Shown here piece by piece: positions 32,620 to 44,217 of a stretch of 64,000 nucleotides of DNA. Position numbers and translations under genes: made by a program. This DNA is from Skeletonema tropicum (Eukaryota > Bacillariophyta > Thalassiosirophyceae > Thalassiosirales > Thalassiosiraceae), in assembly GCA_037178625.1 (NCBI GenBank), contig CM074127.1, forward strand, positions 744,001-808,000, in the 5' to 3' direction. The notes beneath the pieces are model-generated. The model was not told the DNA's origin. It ran no database searches and was given only the letters and a program-made list of their open reading frames with translations. The stretch's first letter is position 1; every line of letters begins with the position of its first letter.

Positions 32620-33769
32620 TTTATTATTGTGAGAATGTAAGTAGTTGTGTGATATATAGAGGAGTACGTAAGTTGAAAATGTAGCTTGTTAGGCTTGATG
32701 GCTGAATAATTTATGCCATGCACAGAAGTTTGCTCTTGCCTTGCAACAGAGTTCCGATTTCCCGGCCGATTCGCTTGATTTAGGCCAAAGCGAGAGTTGA
32801 CAAAGGAAGAGATTGAAGTTGTTCAGCTGCCTCGAGCCTAAGTAGGCCTCTGCTTGCAGTAAATACTTGAATCGAGGCAAGCGAGCGGTATGTAGTCTGC
32901 ACAGAGGAAAGAAAACTCTACCTCTCTATATAGGTACTAAGTATGTGGCTGAGTGAGGCGAAGTATAAACCGAGAGCTGGTAAAAATGATGCATGCAAAT
33001 GCAATGAATATCTATTGATACTTGTTGTCTACTTATGTGAGAAAAGCCTATGCTACATAGCTATCTAAAGTCAGTCTTGGTAATTTTTTTGATAATCAAA
33101 TAGAGCAACTAAGTATCTTTCAGCCCCAAATGCCCTTGATTTAAGTAGGTATCCTCTTCTTCACGATGCCGAATGACCGGTACTTACTCAATGACCGACC
33201 CATACCAATTCTCGCGAAGTACCTAAGTACATAGCGCCTGCATGCGCAAAAAAGAGTTAACCTGACCTCGTCAAGACTTACTTATGTATCAGGATACGTA
33301 CGTACAATACATAGTTTTGTAGAATTCCACCGTCATAAATTACAAATGTCACAGCTAGCTCACACTGGCTCACAAATTCTTATTCAAAGCTATAACAAAT
33401 TCTCTTCTTCTCATGATGTTGACCTCGCCTCCTCGGCCGGCCAAACATATATAACTTCATGATTTAAATCCATGTTGTACATAGACTTCAACAGAAAGTA
33501 ATCGTTTTAGCACTAGCCAACCCATTCATTAGTTAAAAAAATGCAGTATGTGAAGAAGATGATGGAGGAGTATGCAGTAGTGTCTGGTGAATTCCAAACT
33601 ATTGTAATGAAGGGAAGAAATCTGAAATCAGTTACTTAGATTGATTGCCACATCAAACATGAAAAAAGACGATCAGATTATGATGTTATATGCAGATATA
33701 CTGCTACTTCTTCACTGTTCTACTGTTAGTCTATCCTACACAGTTTATTGTTTCGCGTCTTGCGGCTGT

Positions 33770-34196
33770 CTATGCAGCATATGCCAGACCAAGCATCTTG
33801 GAGCATTCAAGATCCAACTGATCCAAAGCTGATTCATCACATTCCTCGTCGAAGTCTCCCAAAAGATCCATCAGTAGGAGATCTGAATGACACTCGCAGG
33901 ACACTCTTGTACGTCGCTTGACGGTAGTGCATCCTGATAGGCTAGAATGAGACATATCAGGCTCCTCAAAGCTGTACGCTGACTTTCGGACAACGGGGAT
34001 AGAATAGTAGAGGAATGGGTCGTCTTGCTTCAGTGATTGGAGGTCTTCTGCACTCAGGGTACTGATATCGATTTCTATCGGTTCTGGGTTGCAGGCTGCA
34101 GTAGCTGTGTGCACTGGTACGGACATGGAAGAAGAAGCCGAGGATTGGTCCTTCTTGATGAAGGGAGTCGTCGTCTTGGTTGATCTGTGGTAGCAC
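33770..34196 (-). CDS. Small ORF family, copy C, the intact-looking copy
   Basis: From the ATG at 34196 (MCYHRSTKTTT) this gives about 141 residues ending KMLGLAYAA. The frame stays open upstream to 34453, but copies A and B do not keep that extension in frame, so the internal ATG is the better start. It has the same conserved body as copy A: Ser/Thr-rich start, ISTLSAEDLQSLKQ, PFLYYSIPVVRKSAYSFEEP, CECHSD and an acidic C-terminus. Most differences among the copies lie outside the coding part, hinting at selection on the protein or a recent spread. The function is unknown. Confidence 0.5.
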
Positions 34197-35034
34197 ATTT
34201 TACTATTGTGAGAATGTAAGTAGTTGTGTGATATAGGAGTAAGTGGACAATGTAGCTTGTTAGGCTTGATGGTTGAATAGTTTATGCCATGAACAGAAGT
34301 TTGCTCTTGCCTTTGCTGACAGAGTTCCGATTTCCCGGCCGATTCGCTTGATTTAGGCCAAAGCGAGAGTTGACAAAGGAAGAGATTGAAGTTGTTCAGC
34401 TGCCTCGAGCCTAAGTAGGCCTCTGCTTGCAGTAAATACTTGAATCGAGGCAAGAGAGTCGGGATGTAGTCTGCACAGAGGAAAGAAAACTTTACCTACT
34501 CTCAGTGATTTGGCTGAGTGAGGCGAAGTATAAACCGAGAGCTGGTAAAAAATGATGCATGCAAATGCAATGAATATCTATATATTGATACTCTTGTTGT
34601 TTACTTATGTAAGAAAAGCCTATGTTTTAGGTATCCTTTATCTTCTTCACGATAGATATGTACACAATCTAGAGTGAACCAACCAGCCGAATGACCGGTA
34701 CTTACTCAATGACCGACCCATACCAATTCTCGCTCAGTACATCGCCTGCATAAATGCGCAAAAAAGAGTTAACCTGACCTCAGCTGACCTCGTCAAAGAC
34801 ATCATGTTTTGTACAATTACTCCGTCATGAATTAAAAATGTCACAGCTATGTATGTGGCTCACACTGGCTCACAAATTCTTATTCATAGCTAACAAATTC
34901 TTCTTCTCATGTTGACCTCGCTCTCGGCCGGCGAAACATGACTTCACGGTAAAGGTAAATCCATGTTGTAGGTACATAGACTTAACAGAAAGCAATCGTA
35001 ATCGTTTTAGCACTAGCCAACCCATTCATTATAG

Positions 35035-37130
35035 TGTGTGCGTGTGTAACTTGGCCTTCGGGCATTACACGTTTTTCTCAACGAATGGACTAACAAGTCC
35101 GCGGGCAGTGCTCGTGCAACCCCTAGGCGCTTGCTGTTATAGAAATAAGAGACTATACTAAACCCCACACTTGAAGATCCAGCTAGCCAACCCCCTTATA
35201 CACTATCCTCGACAGACAACAGCGATTCCACCTCAGACTCAGACGCGGCCTCAGATACAATAGAAGAGGCATCCTCTTCCCTCTCCGGGTCCGCCTCAAA
35301 CGGCTGCTCCCACCACCATCGGTGTTTGCTGGTACCACGTTGTCTCTCACCATCCCTACAAAAATCCAGAATCGGGCGGTCCCTGATGTATGCCCCAATA
35401 GTCTTCCTCCGTTTTTTGATGTACTCCGTCAAAGTATACAGCCCAACCTCCTCAAATAACTCCTTCTTATCCGGATACCTCCACTCTCCAGTCCGTTCGT
35501 TCTTCTTAGGTCGATTCTTGCGTGCCATGCGACAAGCAGCTCGATAATAGAAGCCTTCCAGACACCGCAACGCCGAATCCGTCAATACCCAAGTCTCACT
35601 CCCATACAAAAGCACTGCCTGCACGACTGCCTTCAAAAACATACCGCAAACCCTGGGTTTTCATGTTCTCGCTACGCAGGAGACGAGATATCATTTTCCA
35701 CGCCTTTCGGGCCTTGGTCAGATTACTCCTTATCGCCTGCGTATCAGTATCATCCATCGTCATGAGCCGACCAAGATACTTAAACACCTCCACCCGTTCG
35801 AGGTCCTCTCCATACGCCGTAATGCCAACTTCAAGAGCCCGCTGCTTTGCAATAGCCGCATTAGTTTGCACTATCCTCTCCCTCCCCATCCGACAGAACT
35901 TTGACCTCTCGTGTCTGGCAGCCCACCGTGGGTCAGTCTGCAAATTGCAGAGATGACACTTCGGGAAGACTCCAGATCCCTCGACGTCGGGACTATGACG
36001 ATCACGGAAGTGCCGACGAAGAGCCCACGCAGTGTTAAAACAATCAGTGGCTTCCTGGCACGCTGGCACAGAGCAGAAAAAACTCCCGCCAAAGCTGGCA
36101 TGCGCAGTATATGTCTCCGGCTCTCCACCATTCAATAGAAAGTCCCGATTCAACACCCATGATCGAAACACACCGTGTTGCGTCTCCAAATGCGAGTTCA
36201 TTGAGGCTGCAGTTAGTTCCATACCACATTTATCGCACTCCACCCGCCGCCGGTTCCACTCCTCTGTAGTCCTGAACCTGAAACCATGCCGCGTGTTGTA
36301 GTACACCTAATTGAATTGCCGAACCCTAATCCTCGCATCCACACACGTCATCACTTTCGTTTTTGACACGTTGGTCTTGAGGCCAACCCGATCAAATTAA
36401 TCAGTAAGAAAATCCACAGATCGTTGCAAAAGCTCTGCATCGGTTGATGCAATGTATCCATCATCCGTGTAGAACAATGCAGTGAAAAGCCTGACAATCC
36501 CATCTATCTCTACCTCCGGCAGCGAATATTCCTCTTTCTCTTTCAGCACCTGACGTAGCCATTCCCGGACGATCGCAACTACCAGTCTAAAACTAGTCTG
36601 TACCTTAACAGCTTTCCGGGTATGCGCCCATATGTGGGCACAATTGCTCAATAGGCTCCGTTCTAGTCCCATATCTCTGTGGGATATCGACTTCAGACGG
36701 ATTTTGGGCGGTGATTCTAAAATTGGCATATCAGTGAGACAGGCATCTCAATTGTTGGTGGGCTGTGCCCACTCAACTTACTGACCAACTTTTGCAAGAT
36801 ATCTCCTGTTCGAACCATGAGATGTGCACCACAGTGTGAGACGAGTAGCCTCCAAAATCGGCCCAAATTCACAGATTTCTTTAACCAACCTATCAGAAGG
36901 CTTACTAGTATACCAGCCTTCATCAAGCTCATCAATTTTATCTACTAACATACCTCTACTATGATCTATATTAGGTAGTGCTGATGTGGGCCCTACCGCT
37001 GCGCTAGCTGAGCAGGCCGTCTAAGTTAAAGTAGGGGGGGGAGTAATGTAATCATAGTAGGAAGAAGTATATAACTCACGTTCTACTAAGTGATAACTTA
37101 TCCAGTAGTTCGATACACGTAGCTTGCAGA
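35035..37130 (-). mobile_element. Decayed non-LTR retrotransposon (LINE) fragment
   Basis: Reading 36935 to 35196: a reverse-transcriptase palm with LFTALFYTDDGYIAS (the YxDD site) and then GLKTNVSKTKVMTC, broken by in-frame TAA and TAG codons. Next is VECDKCGMELTAASMNSHL, a C2H2-like finger. The typical LINE thumb region VFKYLGRLMTMDDTD and NLTKARKAWKMI follows, then after a frameshift VLLYGSETWVLTDSALRCLE. The 5' end is missing. It sits exactly between sequences that are contiguous in the tandem unit (CACTAGCCAACCCATTCATT ... AAGAAGATGATGGAGG, compare 33512-33556), so it inserted into that repeat. Confidence 0.78.
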
Positions 37131-37355
37131 GCCAAATGAAGAAGATGATGGAGGAGTATGCAGTAGTGTCTAATGAATTCCAAATTATTGTAATGAAGGG
37201 AAGAAATCTGAAATCAGTTACTTAGATTGATTGCCACATCAAACATGAAAAAAGACGATCAGATTATGATTTAACATGCAGATATACTGCTACTTCTTTA
37301 CTGTTCTACTGTTAGTATATCCTACACAGTTTATTGTTTCGCGTCTTGCGGCTGT

Positions 37356-37784
37356 CTATGCAGCAGATGTCAGACCAAGCATCTTGGAGCATTCAAGATC
37401 CAACTGATTCAAAGCTGATTCATCACATTCCTCGTCGAAGTCTCCCAAAAGATCCATCAGTAGGAGATCTGAATGACACTCGCAGGACACTCTTGTACGT
37501 CGCTTGACGGTAGTGCATCCTGATAGGCTAGAATGAGACATATCAGGCTCCTCAAAGCTGTACGCTGACTTTCGGACAACGGGGATAGATTAGTAGAGGA
37601 ATGGGTCGTCTTGCTTCAGTGATTGGAGGTCTTCTGCACTCAGGGTACTGATATCGATTTCTATCGGTTCTGGGTTGCAGGCTGCAGTAGCTGTGTGCAC
37701 TGGTACGGACATGGAAGAAGAAGCCGAGGATTGGTCCTTCTTGATGAAGGGAGTCGTCGTCTTGATTGATCTGTCGTAGCACAT
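37356..37784 (-). pseudogene. Small ORF family, copy D, split by nonsense
   Basis: The start MCYDRSIKTTTPF is present, but a TAA follows PFLY where the other copies have a second Tyr codon. The rest of the conserved body continues in the same frame to KMLGLTSAA. The disrupted copy belongs to both the tandem-repeat family and the right arm of the inverted duplication. Confidence 0.6.
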
Positions 37785-40020
37785 TTTATTATTGTGAGAA
37801 TGTAAGTAGTTGTGTGATATAGGAGTAAGTGGACAATGTAGCTTGTTAGGCTTGATGGTTGAATAATTTCTTATTCTCTCTAGAGAGAGAGAGAGAGTGC
37901 AGCAAGGTTGATAAGCAGTGGTTGAGTGAACGGGGAATAAGTATCACTTGTTGCAACTGAGCCAGATCAGATCAGACTGATATATTATCTATACTTTTCT
38001 GGGATGCAAAGACACCACAACTGTTGTATCAATCGTGACGTGGGAAGTTTGTGGTAAGTTTTGTTAGTCCTTTCTGCGCGTGCTTATTATCATCACTGTA
38101 TCCCTTTACTCAACTGTTTGTCCTATTAATTCACTTGAATTGGGCATTATCATCATCCTTGCTTCGATTCAATTTGTCAATGAACGAGATGATACTCAAT
38201 CTGATTCATTGCTGTCTAATATTTACTGGTTCATATCCAACCTGAGTGCGAGATAATCTTCTCCTTCGTCGTAGAAATGATACCCCCTTGAACTCAACAA
38301 CTGCTTCGCCTGGTCCATCCGCGATGTCCTGTTTACTAGCGGGTACCTTTTGTCCTGGTATTTCATCACTTTGTGTTCAAAATGAATCACAGGAGGTAAT
38401 GATTTATCAGGCATTTCTTTGAGCAACCCATCAAATAGAATGTATTCGTAGCCTTCAATATCAATTTGAAGCATGGCAATGTGTTCTGCAGGTACAAACT
38501 TATCAGACAGCAACTTCACAAGTGAGCTGCAAGGGAGAGGATCCTGAAGTATACACGTGTCAAAAACTTTTTTACTCCGTCTTTCGGAATATTCACAATC
38601 CAGAGTACCAAGTTGGAGTCTCACCCAATCCGGTTCATCTGTGCAACAATGTGGAGGGACAAAGAACAAGTATGTATTATTAGATGCAAGGTCGCATTGA
38701 ATTATACACGCATACATATCAGGGGGGCAAAATAAGTACTGATGGCATCACTCACTCTTGCAAAAATCTGGGGAATCATCGGCTGTATTGAATCGACAAA
38801 ATGGACATGTTGTTTTCGTGGAATCATATGATACAACGGCATTGATAGGAACAGCACATCCAAGACCTCCATCATTGGCAATCTTCAAATATGTTTCTTT
38901 CAAATCTTCAAAGTTTTTGGGAACAGGTTCAATCATCACAGGTAACCAATTCCTTAAATCAGAAAAGTAAGAACCTCTTCCCCCCTCCCCCTCCCTGGCT
39001 TGAACATAATTTTTACCCTTCGTTTCAAAAAACATATGATACATTGGATCGTTGGAATACCCATCCATGGCTCCCACCTGGACCGTCAGTAAAGTTTGAT
39101 TGCGCTTCATTGCAATGTGAAGCAAGTGCTGCCCAATCGAGCCGAACTGGCATGTTTTTTGTTGAGGACAATTGAAATCGTGCCAATACTTGACAATATG
39201 TAGCAATTCGTCGTGAGGAATCAGCGCTTGGGGAGGAGTATGGTTGTTTGCTGCATTGATGGCTAAAGACTGAGGACAAATGTTGTCATTGTCCAGCACA
39301 ATAATTGATTCTTTACTCTCAGCAGTACCGTTATTGACTGGAATTTTAACAGTGGTGATGAAATCATTGTCTCCGGCGTTTTTGATGTAGCCATTCAAGC
39401 TGCTGGAAACATTCTTGAGAAAAATGATAGTTAAGAATGTAATTATGGCACAAACTATGATTTTGAACCGAGATGATGTGCCACTGCTGATTTTACGAGA
39501 CATTGTATAGCAGCGGATTTGTTGGAGATGGGGCGGAGAAATATGAGCGTACTCAGTAGTATGTAATATGATGAATGTTGTGGGGGTGTTTCACAATCTA
39601 AGTAAAGGTAATGCATGTATTGATCGAATAAGTATCAGGCTGCATGTTGCGTACTCCATCCCTTACGTATGTTGTACTTATGTATCGGAAAGAACGGAGA
39701 AAAAGACGCCCAATGGGTTTGTGGCTGGGCTCTGGGTGATTGGGCTGTTTTGTTAGATCGTACGTCAAACCGCTTTGATTTGCGGTCATTTCCCTTCATT
39801 CTTCAAGAGCAGCCCTTTTACCTTTTTGGAGCATTCCAATCACAGCAACAATCATAACAATGCAACTGTAACCAACGGGACCATGACGATGACGATGACG
39901 ATGACGACGAACCGAAGAAGAAGACGGAGGAGTAGTAGCTCCAGCAGCAGTTGTGGCTGCTCTAATACAAGAAATAGCAGCAGCACAAAGACACATCTCA
40001 TGTCATCAGCCGCCGCATCA
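37372..40020. repeat. Right arm of the large inverted duplication
   Basis: Partner of 1-2632. The chitinase gene continues past 40020, but the window ends the comparison there, so this border is not a real breakpoint. The inner border at 37372 is real: inward of it the sequence follows the tandem unit, while the left arm goes into the Ulp1 relic. Confidence 0.95.
38223..39503 (-). CDS. FkbM-family methyltransferase, membrane-anchored, copy B
   Basis: Exons 39503-38756 and 38638-38223 join to 387 residues. The intron has the same GTGAGT and CACAG ends as copy A. The signal anchor and the motifs TVQVGAMDGYSND, IEPVPKNF and LQIDIEGYEYILF are unchanged. It lacks one Asp in SYDSTK compared with copy A and differs at a cluster of sites at the start of exon 2 (WVRLQLGTLDCEYSERRSKK). 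It is divergent from the chitinase at 39775, with about 270 bp between first starts. Both copies being open suggests both can work. Confidence 0.8.
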
Positions 40021-43000
40021 GCTATCCTCCTCCTCCAGCTCCTCCTCCTCAACCAATCGAACATCACCCCAACAAACGCACACGGCTACCTCTCCTCCCC
40101 CCGCTCACGCAACTACGTCGCCTTCCAAGACCGCCTCTGGTCCGAAGAAGATGCCATGGGGAGTCTAACTCCAGTCCCCTGGCCAGAAGATTGTCCCCAC
40201 TGTCTCAACCGCGGTGGAGTCCTCGCCCAGTGCGGCCTCCTCACCGTCCTTGATGCCGTCACCGGCCTTGAAGTTACACGAAATTACGACTCGCCTCAGA
40301 ATTACAAGGGGCAACCTATGCCACCCAATATTCAGGCTACTTACACTGAAGGCGATATTATTACCGTCGAGGTGGTAGTTACCACTCATCACAAGGGACA
40401 CTTTGTCTTTAGCGCTTGTCCCACTATATCCACCACTTCGGGACTTGACAATCAAGCACCTACGCAGGAATGCTTCGATAAATACAAACTAACACTAGTC
40501 AAGGATGAACTGTACAATGCAAATATTGACAGACGCTTTCCCGAACGAGTGTATATTGCGCCCGCCTCTAAATTGGAATGGAGCAATCCAGGTCCAGACA
40601 TCCAACCGGTCAATGGAGCACCGTACAAATTCAAACTACAATTGCCTGAGGGATTATATGGGGAAGTGGTATTGCTGCAATGGTATTATTTAACAGCCAA
40701 TAGTTGTAAGCATGTGGGGTATGATACGTATGAGTGGCCGGAGGAGTGGGGGGAGGATGTGAAGTTGTATAAGAGGTTGCCGGATTGTGAGAATGTGCCG
40801 GAGGATGGGAATGGGGTTCCGGAGCAGTTTTGGTGAGTTATTATTTTGTTGTTTGTGGTTTGTTTGGTTTTGTTGGAGGTTGTATTTGTTGGGGGGATTT
40901 TTGTTTGCAACTTGGCGTATTAGCTCTCCCCTACCAGTCACTAACATTCATCTCTTCTCCCTAAAGGAACTGTGCCGAAGTCAAAATCAACCCACTAAAA
41001 CCAATCGAAGAAGAAGAACCCGAGGAATTCGTACAATGTGCCGACGACTCCTACAGCTACTACGAAGCCACAGAAGATTGCTCCGGATACGTCTACTGCA
41101 TGGCTGGGGGGAGCATGGATGGACCATATGACTGTGGCAAGGGTCAGTTGTACGATACAAATACTCAGCGATGTAATTGGGAGGATAAGGTGACTTCTTG
41201 TTCCGGAGGGGAGCCGGCTGAGCCGGGTGTACCGACCGTGAAACCGACTCCCAAGCCTACTTCGAGGAATACGTTGTTGGATTGGGAGCCGGTAGAGCGA
41301 CCTCATGACAAGGTTATCATTGGATATTGTAAGTGTATTGATTGATTTGGTTGGATAGCTGGTTTGCAGCAAATGATATGATAGTATCTGCTACTTACCT
41401 CTGATGTATCTTTCCTTCCCTTTCAATATACTCTAGACGCATCATGGCAATGGTATGATCGAGACGGGCTTGCAGCACCAATCAACATGGACTTCTCCAA
41501 AATTACTCGTGCAAACTTTGCCTTCTTTCAAATCACCGTCGAAGGAGAGATTTACGGTACGGACTCGTGGGCTGATCCCATCACTTTGTTTGGACCGTAT
41601 GATTGGATGGCAGAGGAGGGGTTCCAGTATTGCTCGTGGGACGAACCGGGTGTACCTCCAACATGTGGATATCATACTTACCAGGAAGGACTGCTTTATT
41701 TGGCACATAAAGCAGGAGCGGAGGTGGTAAGTTACATGCATTGTAAAATTGTGTTGTCTAAATCTGGAGCAATTTTCTAACAAAAAATTTCATATCTTTT
41801 CATCAGTACCCATCAATCGGTGGCTGGACATTATCTGACCCTTTCCCTCCAATGGCAGCGAATCCAACGGCGAGGAAAAATTTTGCAGCCAATTGTGCCA
41901 GGCTTGTTAAAGAGTATAATTTCGATGGCATCGAGTAAGTACTTTCACTTTTGATTTGGTTTCGTGTCTTCTTTTTGTATCGACAGTCAAACGAGATGTT
42001 AATGGTCTAATATGATCTCTTTACATTATTCTTTTCACCACAGTCTAGATTGGGAGTACCGTAAGTTTTTGTTATTTTGTTTAATGAGCGTGAAAAGGCA
42101 GTTTTTCTCACTGTAACTATTCCTTTGAATTACTTTCATCGCAGCCGGATATGCTGACCACAGTGGAACACCTGATGATACAGTTAACTTCAATCTCTTA
42201 CTTGATGATGTCCGTGCAGCACTGGACGAGTTGGGAGAAGAAACGGGGAGGTTTTAGTGAGTGCAATATTGGTATTATTTTGGACTGATATGATACAAAT
42301 CCCGAAGCTAACACGAGTGCTTTCCTTTTCTACCACAGTGGTCTCACCGCAGCTCTTCCATGTGGTCCAGCGCTTATTGGCAACCAAGATGTTGCTCATG
42401 TTGGAAAAGTCTTGACTGAGTTGAACTTGATGACGTATGATCTTCATGGTAAGTTGGGAATACTTGATAACGACATCTGCTCATTCGTCTATTTCTTTCG
42501 CTAACAGTAGACCTTGTTTGATCTCGTAGGTGCGTGGAATGCTGAAACTGGAGTGAATGCACCACTCTATGACCAAAAAGACAGTCCCGAATTATCTGTC
42601 CATGGTTGCGTAAAGAATTGGGAAGCTGGGGGAGCACCTCCAGAGAAAATTAACATTGGATTCCCCTTTTATGGTCGCAGTTTCATTGGTGCGACTGGGT
42701 TGTACCAACCTCACGCTGGTGCCGACGACGCTACGTGGCATCAGGACGAGGGTGTCCCACAATACTACAATATATACAATTTACTTTCGACAATGATCAC
42801 AGAACGCGACGAGCAAACGATGACACAAGTTGCCTACTTTCATACTGGGAATATGGTTTCGTACGACGACGAGCGAGCCATTTGTGATAAGACAGAGTAT
42901 GCCATGGACAATGGACACCTGGGGTACATTATTTGGGAGCTCAGGTAAGTTAGGCTAGGGTTCGTGGCGATGTCTACCGATTATTTCTTTGTATCATCAG

Positions 43001-44068
43001 CAGCACACACTCACACTTTTCTACCGCTCCGCAACCTTCTCTTCACTGGGACTCAGTGGTGACATATTGGATGATGGCACGACTCCACTCCTAGATGCAG
43101 CTAATAAAAAACTGGCTGATCCGAGCATTGATTGCGCTAGTATGGGCGTTGGCGCAATTGCGAGTTACGACGAAGCCGTACCAGGAGCAGAGGGCGAAGA
43201 AGCAGTAGAAACTACCAAGTTTTATCCACATTTCGATTCATCGACATGTCTATCCGATGGGTTGCAACCATCATGGCTGCAAGCTTCTGAAATTTACGAC
43301 ACTGTCGAGGACTGCTGTAGGAACAGTTTCATTTGGAATACAAACTGCGTGGCCCAAAGTACTCCAATCGAAGGAGTCGTTTTTTATCCTGCTTCAGGCA
43401 CTTACGCTTGCTTATCAGATGGAAAACAACCTCCCTACATGAGTGACAGTGATCTATTCAGTAACAAGGAAGACTGCTGTGAATATCACTTTTCTTGGGT
43501 ACTTTCAGATTGCCTCAGCGGCGAAGCAACCACCACCACCACAAGTACTACTACGACTACGACGACAAAAAGTACTACCACCACGACAAAAAGTACTGAC
43601 AACCCCGGCACATCGGCAACAACAACTGCAAAAGCAACTGCTGCTGCTGGTCAGGTGGAATCCTCCAAAGCTACCACTACCACAGCTACCACTACAACCA
43701 AAGCTACCGCTTATGAGTATGTGCCAGATGGCCAATCTCCTATGTTCTTTCCCGTCTTTGACAGTGGGCTCACCACGTGCCGAAATGATTTTGACAGAAC
43801 GCCCGCGAGTTGGTTGTCGGTCAAAGATTTCAAGAGTACAGTTTCGGACTGCTGTCGTTCGTATGCGTCAAATTATGATGACTGTGTGAGTGCATCATAT
43901 GCAGCAGTGAGATATTTCCCTGACTTTCGGACGATGTCATGTGTAAGTGAAGAAGCGGGTATGCCTGAAGATTGGATATCAGGAGACTACTTTAGATGGA
44001 GTGAAAAGCGATGTTGCAAAGCTTTCTTCGCTTCGGCTGAGTCTTCATCTTGTAAAGATCTCCTGTGA
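39775..44068 (+). CDS. Secreted multidomain chitinase: LPMO + CBM14 + GH18 + Cys repeats
   Basis: Nine exons: 39775-40832, 40967-41328, 41437-41726, 41807-41934, 42044-42060, 42145-42256, 42339-42448, 42530-42944 and 43057-44068. All phases agree, giving 1167 residues from the first ATG, 1131 from 39883 or 1092 from 40000. The ATG at 40000 opens a signal peptide whose cleavage before HGYLSSPRSRNYV would leave the N-terminal His of an LPMO copper site, with the second His in HHKGHFVF. Exon 2 has a six-Cys CBM14 chitin-binding domain. GH18 follows with IGGWTLSD and the catalytic DGIDLDWEYP, ending near YIIWEL. The tail has four CC-containing repeats (DTVEDCCRNSF, NKEDCCEYHF, TVSDCCRSY, EKRCCKAFF) split by a Thr-rich linker. 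It should cut chitin both oxidatively and hydrolytically outside the cell. Confidence 0.85.
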
Positions 44069-44217
44069 AACTCTTTGTCTTAAATAATGTACGATAGCAT
44101 AAATTTTATACCACGTCTGGTTGAGGTTTGAGTAATGTGTTCTAGAACGTGAAGTTGTTAAGGTAGTAAGTCATGTCAAGTGTTGCGATTTTAAGCCTTC
44201 AGATGCAATAATCGGGA

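Larger units (their letters stand above)
32165..35034 (-). repeat. Tandem direct repeat, two units of about 1.3 kb
   Basis: Unit 1 (about 32165-33530) and unit 2 (about 33745-35034) share, in order, the small ORF, a GCCTCGAGCCTAAGTAGGCC-containing upstream block, GAGAGCTGGTAAAAATGATG, the AATGACCGGTACTTACTC block and CACTAGCCAACCCATTC. They differ by several deletions of 10-100 bp. A third partial unit lies at about 37137-37870, in the same orientation, beyond an inserted LINE. Confidence 0.8.

Noticed and set aside
33770..34453. A longer 227-residue protein for copy C of the small ORF family
   Set aside because: The upstream 86 codons are not kept in frame in copies A and B, so the internal MCYHRS start is preferred.
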